From the NCBI GenBank assembly GCA_025999435.1, contig BNXH01000001.1, forward strand, positions 19,391 to 83,390: a stretch of 64,000 nucleotides of DNA, written 5' to 3'. The stretch comes from Bacteroidia bacterium. Lineage in GTDB: Bacteria; Bacteroidota; Bacteroidia; Bacteroidales; Dysgonomonadaceae. Positions 61,971 to 64,000 of this stretch are shown here, one piece after another (the first letter of the stretch is position 1; the number at the start of each line of letters is the position of its first letter). A model generated the notes under the pieces. That model was not told the DNA's origin. It searched no databases and saw only the letters and a program-made list of their open reading frames with translations. Position numbers and translations under genes: made by a program.

Positions 61971-63074
61971 ATGGCATTACAATGTGGTATAGTAGGCCTT
62001 CCTAATGTCGGAAAATCTACTCTTTTCAACTGTCTGTCGAACGCTAAGGCGCAATCGGCAAACTTTCCTTTTTGTACAATTGAACCCAATGTTGGTGTTA
62101 TCACTGTTCCGGACGAACGTATGAATAAACTGGCTGAACTGGTAAAACCAAACAGAATAGTACCCACTACCGTAGAAATTGTAGATATTGCCGGACTTGT
62201 AAAAGGCGCTAGCAAAGGAGAAGGCCTGGGGAATAAATTCCTCGCTAATATACGCGAGACGGATGCTATTATCCATGTTTTACGCTGTTTCGACGATGAT
62301 AATATCACACATGTGGATGGTAGTATAAATCCGGTACGTGATAAGGAAATTATAGATATAGAGCTTCAACTGAAGGATCTGGAAACCATTCAGGCTCGTA
62401 TTCAGAAAGTTGAAAAGCAAGCTAAAACAGGAGGAGATAAAGATGCCAAACGGGCATATGATATTCTAACTCAATTTAGGGAAGCTCTTGAACAAGGTAA
62501 ATCGGCTCGTACTATTAAGTTCGATAATAAAGAAGACGAAAAAATAGCCCGCGAAGTATATTTACTCACGTACAAACCTGTACTTTATGTTTGCAATGTA
62601 GATGAGGCTAGTGCTGTATCTGGTAATAAATACGTCGATCAGGTTCGTGAATCAGTAAAGGATGAAGATGCTGAAATCCTTGTTGTAGCTGCAAAAATAG
62701 AATCGGAAATAGCCGAATTTGAATCATACGAAGAACGCGAAATGTTTCTTAGTGAAATAGGCCTTGACGAATCGGGTGTTGCTCGTCTTATCAAATCAGC
62801 ATACAAACTATTAGGCTTGCAAACATACTTCACTGCCGGTGTTCAGGAAGTTCGCGCATGGACATTTACTGCCGGATGGAAAGCGCCTCAATGCGCAGGT
62901 GTTATTCATACCGATTTTGAAAAAGGATTTATCCGTGCTGAAGTTATCAAGTACAATGATTTTATAACACTTGGTTCGGAGGTTGCTGTAAAAGAGGCCG
63001 GAAAAATGAACGTGGAAGGTAAGGAATATGTCGTTCAAGACGGTGATATAATGCATTTCAGATTCAACGTGTAA
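61971..63074 (+). CDS. ychF: Redox-regulated ATPase/GTP-binding protein YchF
   Basis: A 367-residue Obg-family NTPase. G1 is GLPNVGKST (residues 8-16), followed by NFPFCTIEPNVG, the G3 region DIAGLVKGASKGEGLGNKFL and a helical hairpin domain. The C-terminal TGS domain starts around LQTYFTAGVQEVRAWT. YchF prefers ATP and associates with ribosomes. It is a highly conserved single-copy gene, length as usual (about 363-367). Confidence 0.96.
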   Translation: MALQCGIVGLPNVGKSTLFNCLSNAKAQSANFPFCTIEPNVGVITVPDERMNKLAELVKPNRIVPTTVEIVDIAGLVKGASKGEGLGNKFLANIRETDAIIHVLRCFDDDNITHVDGSINPVRDKEIIDIELQLKDLETIQARIQKVEKQAKTGGDKDAKRAYDILTQFREALEQGKSARTIKFDNKEDEKIAREVYLLTYKPVLYVCNVDEASAVSGNKYVDQVRESVKDEDAEILVVAAKIESEIAEFESYEEREMFLSEIGLDESGVARLIKSAYKLLGLQTYFTAGVQEVRAWTFTAGWKAPQCAGVIHTDFEKGFIRAEVIKYNDFITLGSEVAVKEAGKMNVEGKEYVVQDGDIMHFRFNV

Positions 63075-63077
63075 ATT

Positions 63078-63899
63078 ATGATCATAAACTATGACTCTCC
63101 CGGACAACTGTGTAACAGGCTATGGTCTTTAGTACCTTCCATTGCTTACGGATTGGAATATGGAGAGAAAGTTTTAGTCATAAACCTTGGTAAATATTCG
63201 GCTGATTTTGAAAATCTTAATAGCAACAAACTCATACGATTTGCCTCGTATAAAAGGATAAAACGAATACTAATGTCTCTCAAGTCGAGAGGCTATATAC
63301 AGAACGGGAAAGCAAATATTTTCAAGAGGTTGTTTAATTTAAACTTTGTTGAAGGCTGGTCTAACAGGCTTGGAAATGCCGGAATGGTTGAAAAACAGTC
63401 GGATGCCATCAGGAAAATATTTGCTTTTAATTCTGATATTACTGATTTTGTAGATCAGTTTTTTGCTGATTATAATGGTTTTACCATCATAGGGGTGCAT
63501 ATTCGGCGGGGAGATTACAAAGAATGGCTCGATGGCGTATATTATTACACCGATGATGAGTATATTTGTATTTTAAAAAACATTGAAGAGCAATTTGAGA
63601 CAAAAGGCAACAAAGTAAAGTTCTTGCTTTGTTCAAACGAAAAGGTCAATCTTGGGAATTACAATGGTTTAGACTGTATCACTATTCCGGATACATCAGG
63701 AGCCTGGGATTTATATGCCCTTTCTAAATGTGATTATATCATAGGTCCTCCAAGTTCATACTCTCAGTGGGCTTCGTTTTCGGGAAAAGTGCCTGTGAAG
63801 TTTATCATGCGTGCAGACGGGAAAGTAGATTTATCCGATTTCTCAAAGATTATCTCATTTAATACATTTGAAAATCGAAAAAGTCTGAATATTGACTAA
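63078..63899 (+). CDS. Alpha-1,2-fucosyltransferase-like glycosyltransferase (GT11)
   Basis: 273 residues. The hallmark is VHIRRGDYKEW, with HxRRGDY at 141-147, the donor-binding motif of alpha-1,2/alpha-1,6 fucosyltransferases. The N-terminal GQLCNRLWSLVPSIAYGLEYG resembles GxLGNQxFQxAxA of GT11, and GAWDLYALSKCDYIIGPPSSYSQWASF is the second family motif. It would act on surface glycans or O-glycans using GDP-fucose; donor and acceptor are not proven. It starts 3 bp after ychF. Confidence 0.72.
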   Translation: MIINYDSPGQLCNRLWSLVPSIAYGLEYGEKVLVINLGKYSADFENLNSNKLIRFASYKRIKRILMSLKSRGYIQNGKANIFKRLFNLNFVEGWSNRLGNAGMVEKQSDAIRKIFAFNSDITDFVDQFFADYNGFTIIGVHIRRGDYKEWLDGVYYYTDDEYICILKNIEEQFETKGNKVKFLLCSNEKVNLGNYNGLDCITIPDTSGAWDLYALSKCDYIIGPPSSYSQWASFSGKVPVKFIMRADGKVDLSDFSKIISFNTFENRKSLNID

Positions 63900-63917
63900 T
63901 AATTAAATAGTATTTTG

Positions 63918-64000
63918 ATGATTACCCCGGGAGAAAAAAAAGATTATCCTATATTAATAGATATTTGGGAAAGTGCAGTAAAGGCTACTCATGATTTCTT
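63918..64000 (+). CDS. GNAT acetyltransferase, N-terminal fragment (cut by window end)
   Basis: Twenty-seven codons are visible before the window ends. WESAVKATHDF matches the start of YjaB-like GNAT proteins (W..SV.ATHDFL). The rest is outside the window, so the assignment rests on this short motif. Confidence 0.5.
   Translation, partial: MITPGEKKDYPILIDIWESAVKATHDF

Overview
The window looks like chromosome of an anaerobic member of the Bacteroidales (Bacteroidota). This rests on an AT-rich genome, -7 promoter boxes of the TAnnTTTG type with few Shine-Dalgarno sites, a lipoprotein TamA homologue (TamL), a single-chain glycyl-tRNA synthetase, the long form of QueA, and many lipoproteins with Bacteroidales-like lipoboxes. 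A Dysgonomonas-like organism would fit, but I cannot fix the genus from sequence alone. Most genes are housekeeping. No rRNA, tRNA, CRISPR array or prophage was seen.

Layout. 0-3.4 kb: yicC-gmk-nadD-queA run, convergent with tamL (3.4-5.7 kb). 5.7-7.4 kb: a repeat island without genes. 7.4-19.3 kb: uvrA, a TonB-receptor-like beta-barrel, glyS-FKBP-tatA, a family-10-like glycosidase with pmbA, and a DUF2156 gene. 19.6-26.8 kb: an electron-bifurcation operon, hdrC-hdrB-hdrA-flxD-flxC-flxB-flxA, interrupted before flxA by a small four-helix-bundle gene inside an inverted repeat. 26.8-29.8 kb: lipoproteins, plsC and a methyltransferase. 30-35.7 kb: uvrB, a hemerythrin/LuxR regulator pair, pyrC and cutC. 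35.7-36.6 kb: a nested repeat composite. 36.6-42.1 kb: mnmG, two parS-like sites, apt, uvrC and a membrane acyltransferase. 42.1-47.7 kb: minus-strand transglutaminase-like gene, punA, lpxK, sppA and a small membrane protein. 47.9-48.4 kb: an AT-rich stretch with clustered DnaA-box-like 9-mers, the best candidate for the chromosomal origin. 48.5-53 kb: two SGNH hydrolases, a polyprenyl synthase, a second repeat island and an IS110-family element. 53-64 kb: polA, two large paralogous membrane proteins, small membrane and lipoprotein genes, a radical SAM gene, another copy of the 270-bp repeat, ychF, a GT11-like fucosyltransferase and the start of a GNAT acetyltransferase.

How parts work together. 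The Hdr/Flx products should form a soluble flavin-based electron-bifurcating complex that takes electrons from NADH (FlxA) through FlxB/C/D to HdrA, and splits them between ferredoxin and a disulfide reduced by HdrBC. The disulfide partner is not encoded here. The origin candidate at 48 kb and the parS pair at 38.5 kb, with mnmG beside it, together suggest an origin-proximal region.

Repeat biology is rich. It includes a MITE-like 270-bp family with terminal inverted repeats and 8-9 bp target duplications, inverted REP-type sequences, a 514-bp GC-rich element with long inverted ends, and two islands whose outer ends carry inverted AGGGCAA motifs. All gene functions are inferred from motifs and family knowledge. 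No database search was run.
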